The position numbers were made by a program, and so were the translations under genes. A DNA stretch of 64,000 bases. It comes from Herbaspirillum hiltneri N3. Its GTDB lineage: Bacteria; Pseudomonadota; Gammaproteobacteria; Burkholderiales; Burkholderiaceae_D. This document shows positions 27,614 to 35,352 of this stretch, piece by piece; within the stretch, counting starts at the first letter, position 1, and every line of letters begins with the position of its first letter. Location of the stretch: NCBI RefSeq assembly GCF_001267925.1, contig NZ_CP011409.1, forward strand, positions 2,852,001 to 2,916,000. Reading direction: 5' to 3'. A model generated the notes under the pieces. That model was not told the DNA's origin. It worked only from the letters and a program-made list of their open reading frames with translations, and searched no databases.

Positions 27614-28036
27614 CTACAGCGCTGTGGCCACGGCATGGCTTGCGCCCCCGGTGCCAGCGCTGTTGAGCGCCTTGACCAGTGCCGCATCCATTCTGACAAG
27701 ATGATTCAAAAACCATTGCGGAAGCATGTTGAGCACTTGCCGCGGCAGCACATAATCGCCACTCATCGCTTTAGGCGTCACGTGGTGCAATGTACTCAGC
27801 AGATCGGCATGCTCTTGCCGATGTGCGCGCAACTCGGGATAGTTCATGCGTTCCATCAATGTTTCTTCTTCCCGAAAATCGGTCTCCAGCAGGGCCACGA
27901 TGTGCTGCAGACGTGCAGTAAATTCATGATCGGGGGCCATCATGATTTCGGTAAGTTCCTGAATCAACGCCTTGTGTGCGTTGTCCATCTCGACGATGCC
28001 AAGAGACATCTGTGGTGACCAGGTCAGTGCTTCCAT
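27614..28036 (-). CDS. bacteriohemerythrin-like protein
   Basis: A 140-residue four-helix hemerythrin-domain protein. Di-iron ligands visible are H21 (NAHK), E57 (REEETLM), H72 and H76 (HRQEH), H112 and D117 (HLVRMD). The His expected four residues before the Glu is Asp53 (TDFREEE instead of the usual HFxxEE), encoded by GAT. Family members bind or sense O2. It lies between phaB and the phasin in an FNR-boxed unit, so an oxygen-linked role is plausible, but the replaced ligand may change O2 binding. Confidence 0.85.
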   Translation of the reverse strand: MEALTWSPQMSLGIVEMDNAHKALIQELTEIMMAPDHEFTARLQHIVALLETDFREEETLMERMNYPELRAHRQEHADLLSTLHHVTPKAMSGDYVLPRQVLNMLPQWFLNHLVRMDAALVKALNSAGTGGASHAVATAL

Positions 28037-28081
28037 TTTCGACTCCTGCGTGAATCAATTCTTAATATAGAGCGTCCGACG

Positions 28082-28807
28082 TCACGCCATGAACTGACCG
28101 CCGTTAATATCCAGCGTTGCCCCCGTAATGAATCCTGCTGCATCATCAGCCAGAAATACGACCAGTCGCGCAATATCGCCGCCATTCCCAAGACGTCCGA
28201 CTGGAATAGTGGCAACGATTTTCTCCAGCACATCCTTGGGAACAGCAGCCACCATGTCCGTATCGCAATATCCCGGGGCGATTGCGTTGACGGTGATGTT
28301 CTTCCGGGCGCTTTCCTGGGCGAGCGATTTGGTAAAACCCAGGATCCCGGCTTTGGCGGCGGCATAGTTTGCCTGCCCTATCTGGCCACGCTCGCCATTG
28401 ACGGAGCTGATGTTGACGATCCGGCCGAAACCGCGTTCACGCATGCCTTCGATGACATTGCGCGACATGTTGAACACGGAGCCAAGATTGGTGCCGATGA
28501 CGTCTCCCCATTGCTCCGGCGACATGCGGTGCAACACGGCATCCCTCGTGATGCCGGCATTGTTTATCAGCACATCAATCGGCCCGATTTCATTTTCAAC
28601 TTGCCGAACGCCGTCAGCGCACGCAGAAAAATTGCTGACATCCCAGCAAAATACCGGAATGGATGTTTTTTCCTTGAATGCCCGCGCTGCGTCCGCATTG
28701 CTGCGATGTACTGCCGCGACGCGATATCCTGCGTCGCGCAAAGCAATAGCAATCGCGGCTCCCAGCCCTCGGGTGCCACCCGTTACCAATGCGACTTTGG
28801 CATTCAT
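28082..28807 (-). CDS. phaB: acetoacetyl-CoA reductase
   Basis: A 241-residue short-chain dehydrogenase from ATG 28807 (GAGG upstream). It has the NADPH motif TGGTRGLG, NNAG, the catalytic Ser-Tyr-Lys (ISSVNG...YAAAK) and PhaB-type wording such as RGFGRIVNISSVNGERGQIGQANYAAAKAG. It reduces acetoacetyl-CoA to (R)-3-hydroxybutyryl-CoA, the substrate of PhaC. It leads the phaB-hemerythrin-phasin unit; the FNR-type box at 28884 is placed correctly for activation. Confidence 0.92.
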   Translation of the reverse strand: MNAKVALVTGGTRGLGAAIAIALRDAGYRVAAVHRSNADAARAFKEKTSIPVFCWDVSNFSACADGVRQVENEIGPIDVLINNAGITRDAVLHRMSPEQWGDVIGTNLGSVFNMSRNVIEGMRERGFGRIVNISSVNGERGQIGQANYAAAKAGILGFTKSLAQESARKNITVNAIAPGYCDTDMVAAVPKDVLEKIVATIPVGRLGNGGDIARLVVFLADDAAGFITGATLDINGGQFMA

Positions 28808-28883
28808 TTTATGCAATCCTCGACAAGATTTGACGGCGTACGCCCTACTTCGATTGACTGTAGTACATCACCGTTTCTTCTTT

Positions 28884-28897
28884 TTGATCCACGTCAA
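28884..28897 (-). promoter_or_regulatory. FNR/Anr-type box upstream of phaB
   Basis: TTGATccacGTCAA has one mismatch to the FNR consensus. For the leftward gene, transcription would start near 28849, about 42 bases before the phaB ATG. Confidence 0.7.
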
Positions 28898-29003
28898 AAG
28901 AATCAGATTTCCTGGTCCGATACGATCCATTCAATGAGCTCTGCCGGCATGTTTTTGGAAAGACAGGAAGAAACAGCTTGGCCGCCTGAAACGCTTGCGG
29001 CAT

Positions 29004-29017
29004 TTGATGTACGTCAA
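29004..29017 (+). promoter_or_regulatory. FNR/Anr-type box upstream of usp
   Basis: TTGATgtacGTCAA has one mismatch to the consensus. The transcript would start near 29052, 56 bases before the usp ATG, with a TATTTT-like -10 at about 29040. Confidence 0.7.
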
Positions 29018-29107
29018 TCCACGACAGCGTACCCGATGCTATTTTGAAGGTGAATTTGCAGTGTTTTTTCCGCCACGCAAACCATCTCCAAAACCAAAGG
29101 TGATCCC

Positions 29108-29932
29108 ATGTCCTATAAAACCATCCTCGTCTACATCGATCAATCCAGCCATTGCGCCGGCCGCATTAAAATTGCTGCTGAAATTGCCATTGCACATGAC
29201 GCGCATCTGGTCGGCGTCGCGGTCACCGGCATCTCGCGTTTCATCTATCCGGACGGCATGGTTTTTGTCACTTCAGTGATCGACGGCTTGCGTGAACGTG
29301 CTCAGCGCAGTCTCGATCGGTTTGAGGAAACGGTAAAACGGATTGGTGTAAATTCCTACGAGAGCCGTATCAGCGAAGACGACGCTCAAGGTGCGCTCGC
29401 ACAGCAGGCTCGTTACAGCGACCTGATCGTGGTGAGTCAAATAGACCTCAATGAACGAGACGGAGCCGACATCTCTGATTTGCCCGAGTACGTCATGCTG
29501 AATTCGTCACGCCCCGTGCTCACGATTCCCTATGCGGGGACGTTCGAAAATGTCGGTCGCAACGCATTGATCGCATGGGACGGCAGCATGGAGGCAACGC
29601 ATGCGATCACAAATGCAATGCCCATGCTGAAGAAAGCACACAATGTCACCATTGCCTTGTTTAATGCAGCGCGTCAATTCGACGTTCACGGCGAACAGCC
29701 CGGCGCCGACATCGCTCTCTATCTGGCCAGGCATGGCGTGAAAATCGATGTGGTGGAGGAACGCACCGAGATCGATGTCGGCAATGCCTTGCTCTCACTG
29801 GCAGCGGACAAGGGGGCTGATCTGCTCGTCATGGGCGGGTACGGGCATTCCAGATTCCAAGAAGTGCTGTTAGGTGGCGTAACCTCGACGATCCTCGATA
29901 CGATGACGCTGCCGGTCCTGATGTCGCATTGA
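29108..29932 (+). CDS. universal stress protein, tandem UspA domains
   Basis: A 274-residue protein with two Usp domains. The second has a complete nucleotide loop GGYGHSRFQEVLLGGVTSTIL; the first lacks it and keeps only the fold (SRPVLTIPYAG at its end). ATG 29108 was chosen because the protein then begins with the usual MSYKTILVYID strand. It is divergent from phaB with its own FNR-type box. Confidence 0.92.
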   Translation: MSYKTILVYIDQSSHCAGRIKIAAEIAIAHDAHLVGVAVTGISRFIYPDGMVFVTSVIDGLRERAQRSLDRFEETVKRIGVNSYESRISEDDAQGALAQQARYSDLIVVSQIDLNERDGADISDLPEYVMLNSSRPVLTIPYAGTFENVGRNALIAWDGSMEATHAITNAMPMLKKAHNVTIALFNAARQFDVHGEQPGADIALYLARHGVKIDVVEERTEIDVGNALLSLAADKGADLLVMGGYGHSRFQEVLLGGVTSTILDTMTLPVLMSH

Positions 29933-29943
29933 TTCCGCCATCA

Positions 29944-29975
29944 TAAGGAGCCGCAGGCGTTTCTTCGGCTCCTTA
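29944..29975. terminator. hairpin between convergent usp and K+ channel
   Basis: TAAGGAGCCG (29944-29953) pairs perfectly with CGGCTCCTTA (29966-29975) around a 12-base loop. The right arm includes the stop codon of the leftward channel gene. No strong T-run follows, so termination strength is uncertain. Confidence 0.5.
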
Positions 29976-30758
29976 CGCCTCTTCTTGCCGCGACTCGCCC
30001 TGCGAAGGCCGTCCCGAAAGGCCGTCACGCAATTCCTTGCGCAAAGCGGCAATTTCGGATCGCAGCATGCGTGTGTCGACGTGCAATTCGTGACGCAGGC
30101 GTTTCTCATCCTCTCCCACAAGAATCGCAGAAATACTCGCAGTGAATACCGAAAACAAGGCGTAGCCTAACAAAACGATAAATACGGCGAATATCCTGGA
30201 AGCCGGAGTGGACGGGACGAGATCACCATAGCCCAATGTGGCGCCGGTCAAAAACGCCAGCCATACGCCGTCGGCGTAGGTGTGGATTTTTGGCTCAAGC
30301 AGTAGAAATCCCTCTCCGGCAATCGCGAGCAGAAAGAGAGAGAAGGCGCCGATCTGTAAAAGCCGATGCGGAGCGACGTATCTCGCCAGCAAAGTGGACA
30401 GCCGCAAAAAGACAATTACGCAGTAGGTCAGGCGCAATAGCCACTCGATAAAATTCCATGACGGCGCGTAAGTCACTGTGCTGGCAACGGCGCCGAAAAA
30501 TATCAATAAATCTATCGCAACCAGGCTTTTGAACTTCGGGGCCGACGGCTTTTTTCGATAACGCGTGCACAACTCCAGGAAAATCAGCAGCGCAACGACT
30601 GCATAAAGCCATCGTCCCGTATCCCGGTACGGGGACAAATCCCCGTTCAAAACAAGATAGAAGGCTGGAATGCTGACTAGCAAGGCAACCGGAAGCAACG
30701 GCGTCGAAACCGAGGGAACATGCTCCTGTCGCCGGGATGAAAACTCTTTTTCTGACAT
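29973..30758 (-). CDS. voltage-gated-like potassium channel
   Basis: A 261-residue membrane protein with about six hydrophobic segments and the K+ selectivity filter TLGYGD at 174-179, between the pore helix (DGVWLAFLTGA) and the last helix. The C-terminus is a short charged coiled-coil (residues 218-250) instead of an RCK domain. It would let K+ move across the inner membrane. A palindromic FNR-like site, TTGAGataaCTCAA, lies at the right distance upstream of the start. Confidence 0.88.
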   Translation of the reverse strand: MSEKEFSSRRQEHVPSVSTPLLPVALLVSIPAFYLVLNGDLSPYRDTGRWLYAVVALLIFLELCTRYRKKPSAPKFKSLVAIDLLIFFGAVASTVTYAPSWNFIEWLLRLTYCVIVFLRLSTLLARYVAPHRLLQIGAFSLFLLAIAGEGFLLLEPKIHTYADGVWLAFLTGATLGYGDLVPSTPASRIFAVFIVLLGYALFSVFTASISAILVGEDEKRLRHELHVDTRMLRSEIAALRKELRDGLSGRPSQGESRQEEA

Positions 30759-30827
30759 GGCAGCCTCGCAAGGAAGGGCAGAGCAACTGTACGCTGTCTA
30801 CTATGCTCCTTGGCAAGGTTCGATGGC

Positions 30828-30841
30828 TTGAGATAACTCAA
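30828..30841 (-). promoter_or_regulatory. variant FNR-like box upstream of the K+ channel
   Basis: TTGAGataaCTCAA is a perfect palindrome that keeps the TTGA-N6-TCAA core but has G and C at the inner positions. At -41.5 the transcript would start near 30793, 35 bases before the ATG, with CATAGT as a -10. Confidence 0.5.
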
Positions 30842-30872
30842 AACCCTTCGATCTTTCTCTTCAGAAGTATCG

Positions 30873-31562
30873 TTACACCGCGCCATCGTCCTTCTTCAGC
30901 GCCTCTGCCAGCCTGGACTTGAGACCCAGATCCCGATTGTCGTCGTCATCTTTCCGCTTCTCGACAGTGACTGCGTGCGTGACCTGATATTTGGTATATG
31001 CCGCCAACAGGTCTGCGCGGAAGTCCTTGGTGTCCTTGACCGGTTGCCATCCCTTGGCGCCCATTTCGTCAACACCGATGGCGGCGCCGTTGAAACTGAG
31101 GCTGTAGGTGTCGTTGGCCTCCTCGTCCAGAAAATCTGCGGCGAAGGCTTCCATGCCGGGGCTGGAGGATTTGCCAAGGAAGTCGCGAACCACGTCCTTC
31201 AACGCATTTTTACGCGCCATGTCCTGCTGGCCGATCATGCCGTTGAGCGTGGTTTCCAGCGCCGGATTGGCTTGCAGCATGGCCTGGAACTTGGCGTTGC
31301 GGTTGTCGCCGGACAGCTCGAGGCCATTGGCGCCGGTGGTGATGCGCAGGGCCGGCGGCACCGAAATGCCGAACTGGGACAGCGCGGCGCTCAGGGCGGC
31401 AACGGCGGCAGCGTCAGGGCTTGGAGCGACAGCCTGGGTTTCCGAGGCCTTGGCTTGCGCGCTCAACAAGACGCCGCTGAATGGCGCGTTGGTGATGGTT
31501 GGGGACCGCCCTTTGGCGCTGGCGAACAAGGACAGCTCGTCCTGACTGGCTACTCTTAACAT
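30873..31562 (-). CDS. hypothetical protein
   Basis: A 229-residue soluble protein from ATG 31562 (GGGAGAG upstream). There is no signal peptide or membrane segment. The middle reads as an Ala-rich helical region followed by a block with NPALETTLNGMIGQQDMARKNAL and FAADFLDEEANDTYSLSFNGAAIGV; the C-terminus is highly charged (KRKDDDDNRDLG). I do not recognise the family. It lies 103 bases downstream of eutC on the same strand but may have its own promoter. GC content and codon use match its neighbours. Confidence 0.7.
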   Translation of the reverse strand: MLRVASQDELSLFASAKGRSPTITNAPFSGVLLSAQAKASETQAVAPSPDAAAVAALSAALSQFGISVPPALRITTGANGLELSGDNRNAKFQAMLQANPALETTLNGMIGQQDMARKNALKDVVRDFLGKSSSPGMEAFAADFLDEEANDTYSLSFNGAAIGVDEMGAKGWQPVKDTKDFRADLLAAYTKYQVTHAVTVEKRKDDDDNRDLGLKSRLAEALKKDDGAV

Positions 31563-31665
31563 TTTCTCTCCCGCTGAATGGCTACCGATATTGATTATTG
31601 TGAGACGGTCGCCGCAAGTATAACGAAAAACTGCTTTTCCGTTGCCGCGCAGAACGCGTGGAATG

Positions 31666-32511
31666 TCAGGGCTCCGGATCGTCAACCAACAGGAAGTTCA
31701 TCCCCGGCGGCGCCAGCACCTGCGGGTCTCCCGCACTCTCGTCCTTGAGCCCGACGCCGGTCAATCCGCGCCTGTGCGCTTCCGCCAGCAGATAATCGAG
31801 TTTGCCGGCGGCCTCGTCATAGCGCATGCCTTCGGGCCGGACGTTGGAGATGCAATTGCGCTCGGCGTCGGTCATGCCCGTGCGCGGCATCCAGCTCAGG
31901 TACAAGCCCATGCTGTCGGGCGAACTGAGGCCTGGTCGTTCGCCGATCATGACCACCACCAGCCTGGTCCGCAACAGGCTGCCGATTTCGTCACCGATGG
32001 CGACGCGGCCCTGGCGCACGATGGTCGGCGGTGCCTGCGTCCAGCTGCGCGGTGCGATGCGTTGCTGGACTGCCTGCAGAAACGGTACGGCATTTCTGGC
32101 GATGGCCAGCGACGACAAGCCGTCGGCAATCACGAAGGCAAGATCGTAAATCCTGTCTTCCTGCGCTTGCGCAACCCCCACGGCACTGCTAAGCAGCGCG
32201 CGCGACGCGTCGCTCAGGCGTCTGCCGAGATCCGGACGCTGCAGATAGGTCAGGCGGTCGACGGCGGCGCTGTCGAGCACCTGACACGCTTCGGCGCCGG
32301 GGATGCCGGCTTGCAGCAATTGCGTGCGCAGGGTGTCGGCATCCAAGGCCAGGTGCACGGCGTCGCGCGCCTGCGCATGCGCCAGTTGGAAGGCCAGTTG
32401 CGGCGCGGTCGGCAGGCTGACGCCAGCGCGGCCCAGGGCAATACGGGCGGCCGTGAACTGCCGCAGCGCTTGCCATGGGTTGTCGATGACGGGAGATTTG
32501 TTGTCAGGCAT
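31666..32511 (-). CDS. eutC: ethanolamine ammonia-lyase small subunit
   Basis: A 281-residue EutC from ATG 32511; a longer upstream frame runs back over eutB and is rejected. Recognisable blocks are FTAARIALGRAGVSLPT, DRLTYLQRPDLGRRL and VVVMIGERPGLSSPDSMGLYLSW, followed by ERNCISNVRPEGM. With EutB it forms the adenosylcobalamin-dependent lyase that splits ethanolamine into acetaldehyde and ammonia in the cytoplasm. It follows eutB by 16 bases. Confidence 0.95.
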   Translation of the reverse strand: MPDNKSPVIDNPWQALRQFTAARIALGRAGVSLPTAPQLAFQLAHAQARDAVHLALDADTLRTQLLQAGIPGAEACQVLDSAAVDRLTYLQRPDLGRRLSDASRALLSSAVGVAQAQEDRIYDLAFVIADGLSSLAIARNAVPFLQAVQQRIAPRSWTQAPPTIVRQGRVAIGDEIGSLLRTRLVVVMIGERPGLSSPDSMGLYLSWMPRTGMTDAERNCISNVRPEGMRYDEAAGKLDYLLAEAHRRGLTGVGLKDESAGDPQVLAPPGMNFLLVDDPEP

Positions 32512-32527
32512 CGCCGCTGCTCCGACC

Positions 32528-33925
32528 TCACGACAGACGCCGCAAGGCGTCGCGAAAGGTGGGCGGCAAGCCATCGTTGAGGCGAAACTGCGGCTCGCTG
32601 CTGAAGATCTGCATGCGCTGCAGCCATGCCTCGAATTCGGGCGCCGGCGCCAGTCCGAGCACCCGCCGCACATACAGGGCGTCGTGGAATGAAGTGGTCT
32701 GATAGTTGAGCATGATGTCGTCGGACCCGGGAATGCCCATGACGAAGTTGCACCCCGCCGTCGCCAGCAAAGTCAACAGGTTGTCCATGTCGTTTTGATC
32801 CGCTTCGGCGTGGTTGGTATAGCAGACGTCGCACCCCATCGGCAGGCCGAGCAGTTTGGCGCAGAAATGGTCTTCCAGTCCGGCGCGGATGATCTGCTTG
32901 CCGTCGTAGAGGTACTCGGGACCGATGAAGCCGACCACGGTGTTGACCAACAGCGGCTTGAACTTGCGCGCCACCGCGTAGGCACGCGCTTCGCAGGTCT
33001 GCTGATCCATGCCGTGGTGAGCGCCCGCCGACAGCGCGCTACCTTGCCCGGTTTCAAAATACATGACGTTGTCGCCGACCGTACCGCGCCCCAGCGACAG
33101 CGCCGCGCCGCGCGCCTCCTCCAGCAAGGCCAGGTCGATGCCGAAGCTGCGATTGGCGGCCTCGGTACCGGCGATCGACTGGAACACCAGGTCGACCGGC
33201 GCGCCGCGTTCGATGGCGGCAATGGTGTTGGTCACGTGGGTCAACACGCAGGACTGCGTCGGAATCTCGTAACGCGCGATGATCTCTGCCATCATCGTGA
33301 CCAGGTTGACCACTTGCGGCACGTTGTCAGTGGCGGGATTGATGCCGAATACGGCGTCGCCGCTACCGTACAGCAGGCCGTCCAGCAGGCTGGCTGCGAT
33401 GCCGGTGGCGTCGTCGGTCGGATGATTGGGCTGCAGGCGCGTCGACAAACGTCCGGCCAGGCCGATGGTGTTGCGGAAGGCGGTGACGACGCGGCACTTC
33501 TTCGCCACCAGAATCAGGTCCTGATTGCGCATGATCTTGCTCACCGCAGCGGCCATTTCCGGCGTGATGCCGGGCGCTACTGCGCTGAGCGTCGCGCTGT
33601 CGACGTCGTCGCCCAGCAGCCAGTTGCGGAAATCGCCCACCGTCAGGTGGCTGATCGCGGCGAAGGCGGCGTCATCATGTCCGTCGATGATCAGGCGCGT
33701 TATTTCGTCGGCCTCATAAGGCACGAGCGCCTCGTTGAGGAAAGTGCGCAACGGCAGTTCCGCCAGGGCCATCTGCGCCACCACGCGTTGCTCCGCGCTG
33801 GCGGCGCCGACGCCCGCCAGCATGTCGCCGGAACGCAGTGGCGTCGCCTTGGCCATCAGGTCCTTGAGATCGCGGAACTGGTGCGTGATGGCGCCGACGG
33901 TATGGCTGAACTGATAGGACGGCAC
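32528..33925 (-). CDS. eutB: ethanolamine ammonia-lyase large subunit
   Basis: A 465-residue EutB, normal length for the family. It holds the TIM-barrel active site with blocks such as NPATDNVPQVVNLVTMMAEIIARYEIPTQSCVLTHVTNT and CDVCYTNHAEADQNDMDNLL. No eut microcompartment shell, EutA reactivase or EutE genes adjoin, so this is the short, shell-free ethanolamine pathway in which acetaldehyde must be handled by a dehydrogenase elsewhere. The phosphatase gene precedes it by 44 bases. Confidence 0.95.
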   Translation of the reverse strand: MPSYQFSHTVGAITHQFRDLKDLMAKATPLRSGDMLAGVGAASAEQRVVAQMALAELPLRTFLNEALVPYEADEITRLIIDGHDDAAFAAISHLTVGDFRNWLLGDDVDSATLSAVAPGITPEMAAAVSKIMRNQDLILVAKKCRVVTAFRNTIGLAGRLSTRLQPNHPTDDATGIAASLLDGLLYGSGDAVFGINPATDNVPQVVNLVTMMAEIIARYEIPTQSCVLTHVTNTIAAIERGAPVDLVFQSIAGTEAANRSFGIDLALLEEARGAALSLGRGTVGDNVMYFETGQGSALSAGAHHGMDQQTCEARAYAVARKFKPLLVNTVVGFIGPEYLYDGKQIIRAGLEDHFCAKLLGLPMGCDVCYTNHAEADQNDMDNLLTLLATAGCNFVMGIPGSDDIMLNYQTTSFHDALYVRRVLGLAPAPEFEAWLQRMQIFSSEPQFRLNDGLPPTFRDALRRLS

Positions 33926-33969
33926 GTTTCCTTTTCCTCAGATGATCCCAACCAAGTTCTGTCAGGCGG

Positions 33970-35289
33970 TCAAACAGTCAACGAGGGCGTCGTCTTGCCG
34001 TACTTGATGCTGGTTTCCACGGGCAGCCAGTTGCCGGTCGACTCTTGCCTGCCTTGCAACAGGAAGCGCGGCTGACTTGCGGAAATCTGCGCCGCCGCCA
34101 GTTTCGACAACTCGCCGATCTTGCCGTTCTTCATGCGGTTGACGATCAGGCCGTAGCGCGTGTCGGCGAAGTCCCTCAGCATATCGTAATCGCCATCGCT
34201 GTCGCCCGCCACGAAAATCGGCCCGTAGCCTTTGGCTGCGACCAGTTCGCTTTTGATCGCCACCGTCTTGCCCGGGCCCCAGGTCAGCGGCCAGTTCTTC
34301 AGGTAAGCATTCTTGTAATTGCTGCCGTCGCGTTCGAGGCGCAGGCCGATGATGTTTTCGCGGGCCACGTTGTAACCGTATTTCGGATTGGTCGCGAACA
34401 CCGCCACCACGTCCTCGAGCGAGGCGGTGCACACGTAGATGTCGATGCCGTGATCGCGAAACGTATCCATCATGCCGCCGATCTCGGTACAGAGGCGGAT
34501 GCCATGGAAATGGCCGACGCTGACCACGCCGGCCTTGCCGGGACGGTCGGCGGGGCTGGTGTATTTGACCTTGCTGAGCGCCGCGCCCAGGGCCGCATCG
34601 TTGGATGCCTCCGCCAGCGCCGACACTTCAGCTACGGTCATGTTGGCGAAGAAATAAATCACCCACGGATAGCCGACATTGACGCCGTGGGTATCGTTGA
34701 CGGCTTCATACAGGTAATACAGCTTGGCGCGGAAGTCGAGGAATTCGCTGGTCGCGCTGATTTCTTCGAGCGACTTGCCGCCGGTGAAGCCTTTGTAGTT
34801 CGCATGCAGGAAAGCGTAATCGGCATCCAGGTCGGCGCAGATGGAATCGAGATCCACCACCTTGCCTGCGGCATTCTTGAAATCCGCCGTGAAAGGCCCT
34901 GGCGGGACGTTCTGGCGGATGATCGCGCTGAATTCAGCCGGCGTGAGCTTGAACGACAAGGTGTTGATCTGGTGCATCAGCAGCGCTTCTTCGCAATCGT
35001 TCATGATGCTGGTGTTGTCCCAGTCGAACACGGCGTAGGGCTTCTTGCCGCTCTTGTAGCTGCGCGACGTATTGCCATACGCGGCAATCATCTGCTCCAT
35101 CATGTCACGATTGCGTGGCGCCCATTTGGCGCGATCCAGGCCGATCGGCGCCTTGGCTGATTTTGCTTGCGCGGCCAGCGGCGCGCCGACCATGGCGACG
35201 CCGGCGGCAGAAGCCAGCGCGCGTCCCAGAAATCCCCGTCGCGCGATTGCCACTGTCATCGGCGCGTTTCCCTGTTGATTATTTTTCAT
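33970..35289 (-). CDS. Tat-exported HAD phosphatase (phosphorylcholine phosphatase-like)
   Basis: A 439-residue protein from ATG 35289. A twin-arginine signal (RR at 17-18, RRGFLGRALASAAGVAMVGA, cleavage near AQA) precedes a HAD domain: motif I FDWDNTS (D89, D91) and motif IV VAGDSDGDYDM near residue 350, with a large helical cap. The HAD family wording resembles phosphorylcholine/phosphoethanolamine phosphatases (PchP) acting in the periplasm. Placed between an ethanolamine permease and eutB, it could release ethanolamine from phosphoethanolamine outside the membrane. Substrate is inferred from context only. Confidence 0.8.
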   Translation of the reverse strand: MKNNQQGNAPMTVAIARRGFLGRALASAAGVAMVGAPLAAQAKSAKAPIGLDRAKWAPRNRDMMEQMIAAYGNTSRSYKSGKKPYAVFDWDNTSIMNDCEEALLMHQINTLSFKLTPAEFSAIIRQNVPPGPFTADFKNAAGKVVDLDSICADLDADYAFLHANYKGFTGGKSLEEISATSEFLDFRAKLYYLYEAVNDTHGVNVGYPWVIYFFANMTVAEVSALAEASNDAALGAALSKVKYTSPADRPGKAGVVSVGHFHGIRLCTEIGGMMDTFRDHGIDIYVCTASLEDVVAVFATNPKYGYNVARENIIGLRLERDGSNYKNAYLKNWPLTWGPGKTVAIKSELVAAKGYGPIFVAGDSDGDYDMLRDFADTRYGLIVNRMKNGKIGELSKLAAAQISASQPRFLLQGRQESTGNWLPVETSIKYGKTTPSLTV

Positions 35290-35352
35290 GTAATGGACTC
35301 TCTTGTTGGTAACTTTTGGTGACTCAAAGGTGGATGAAACGCATTGCAAAAA

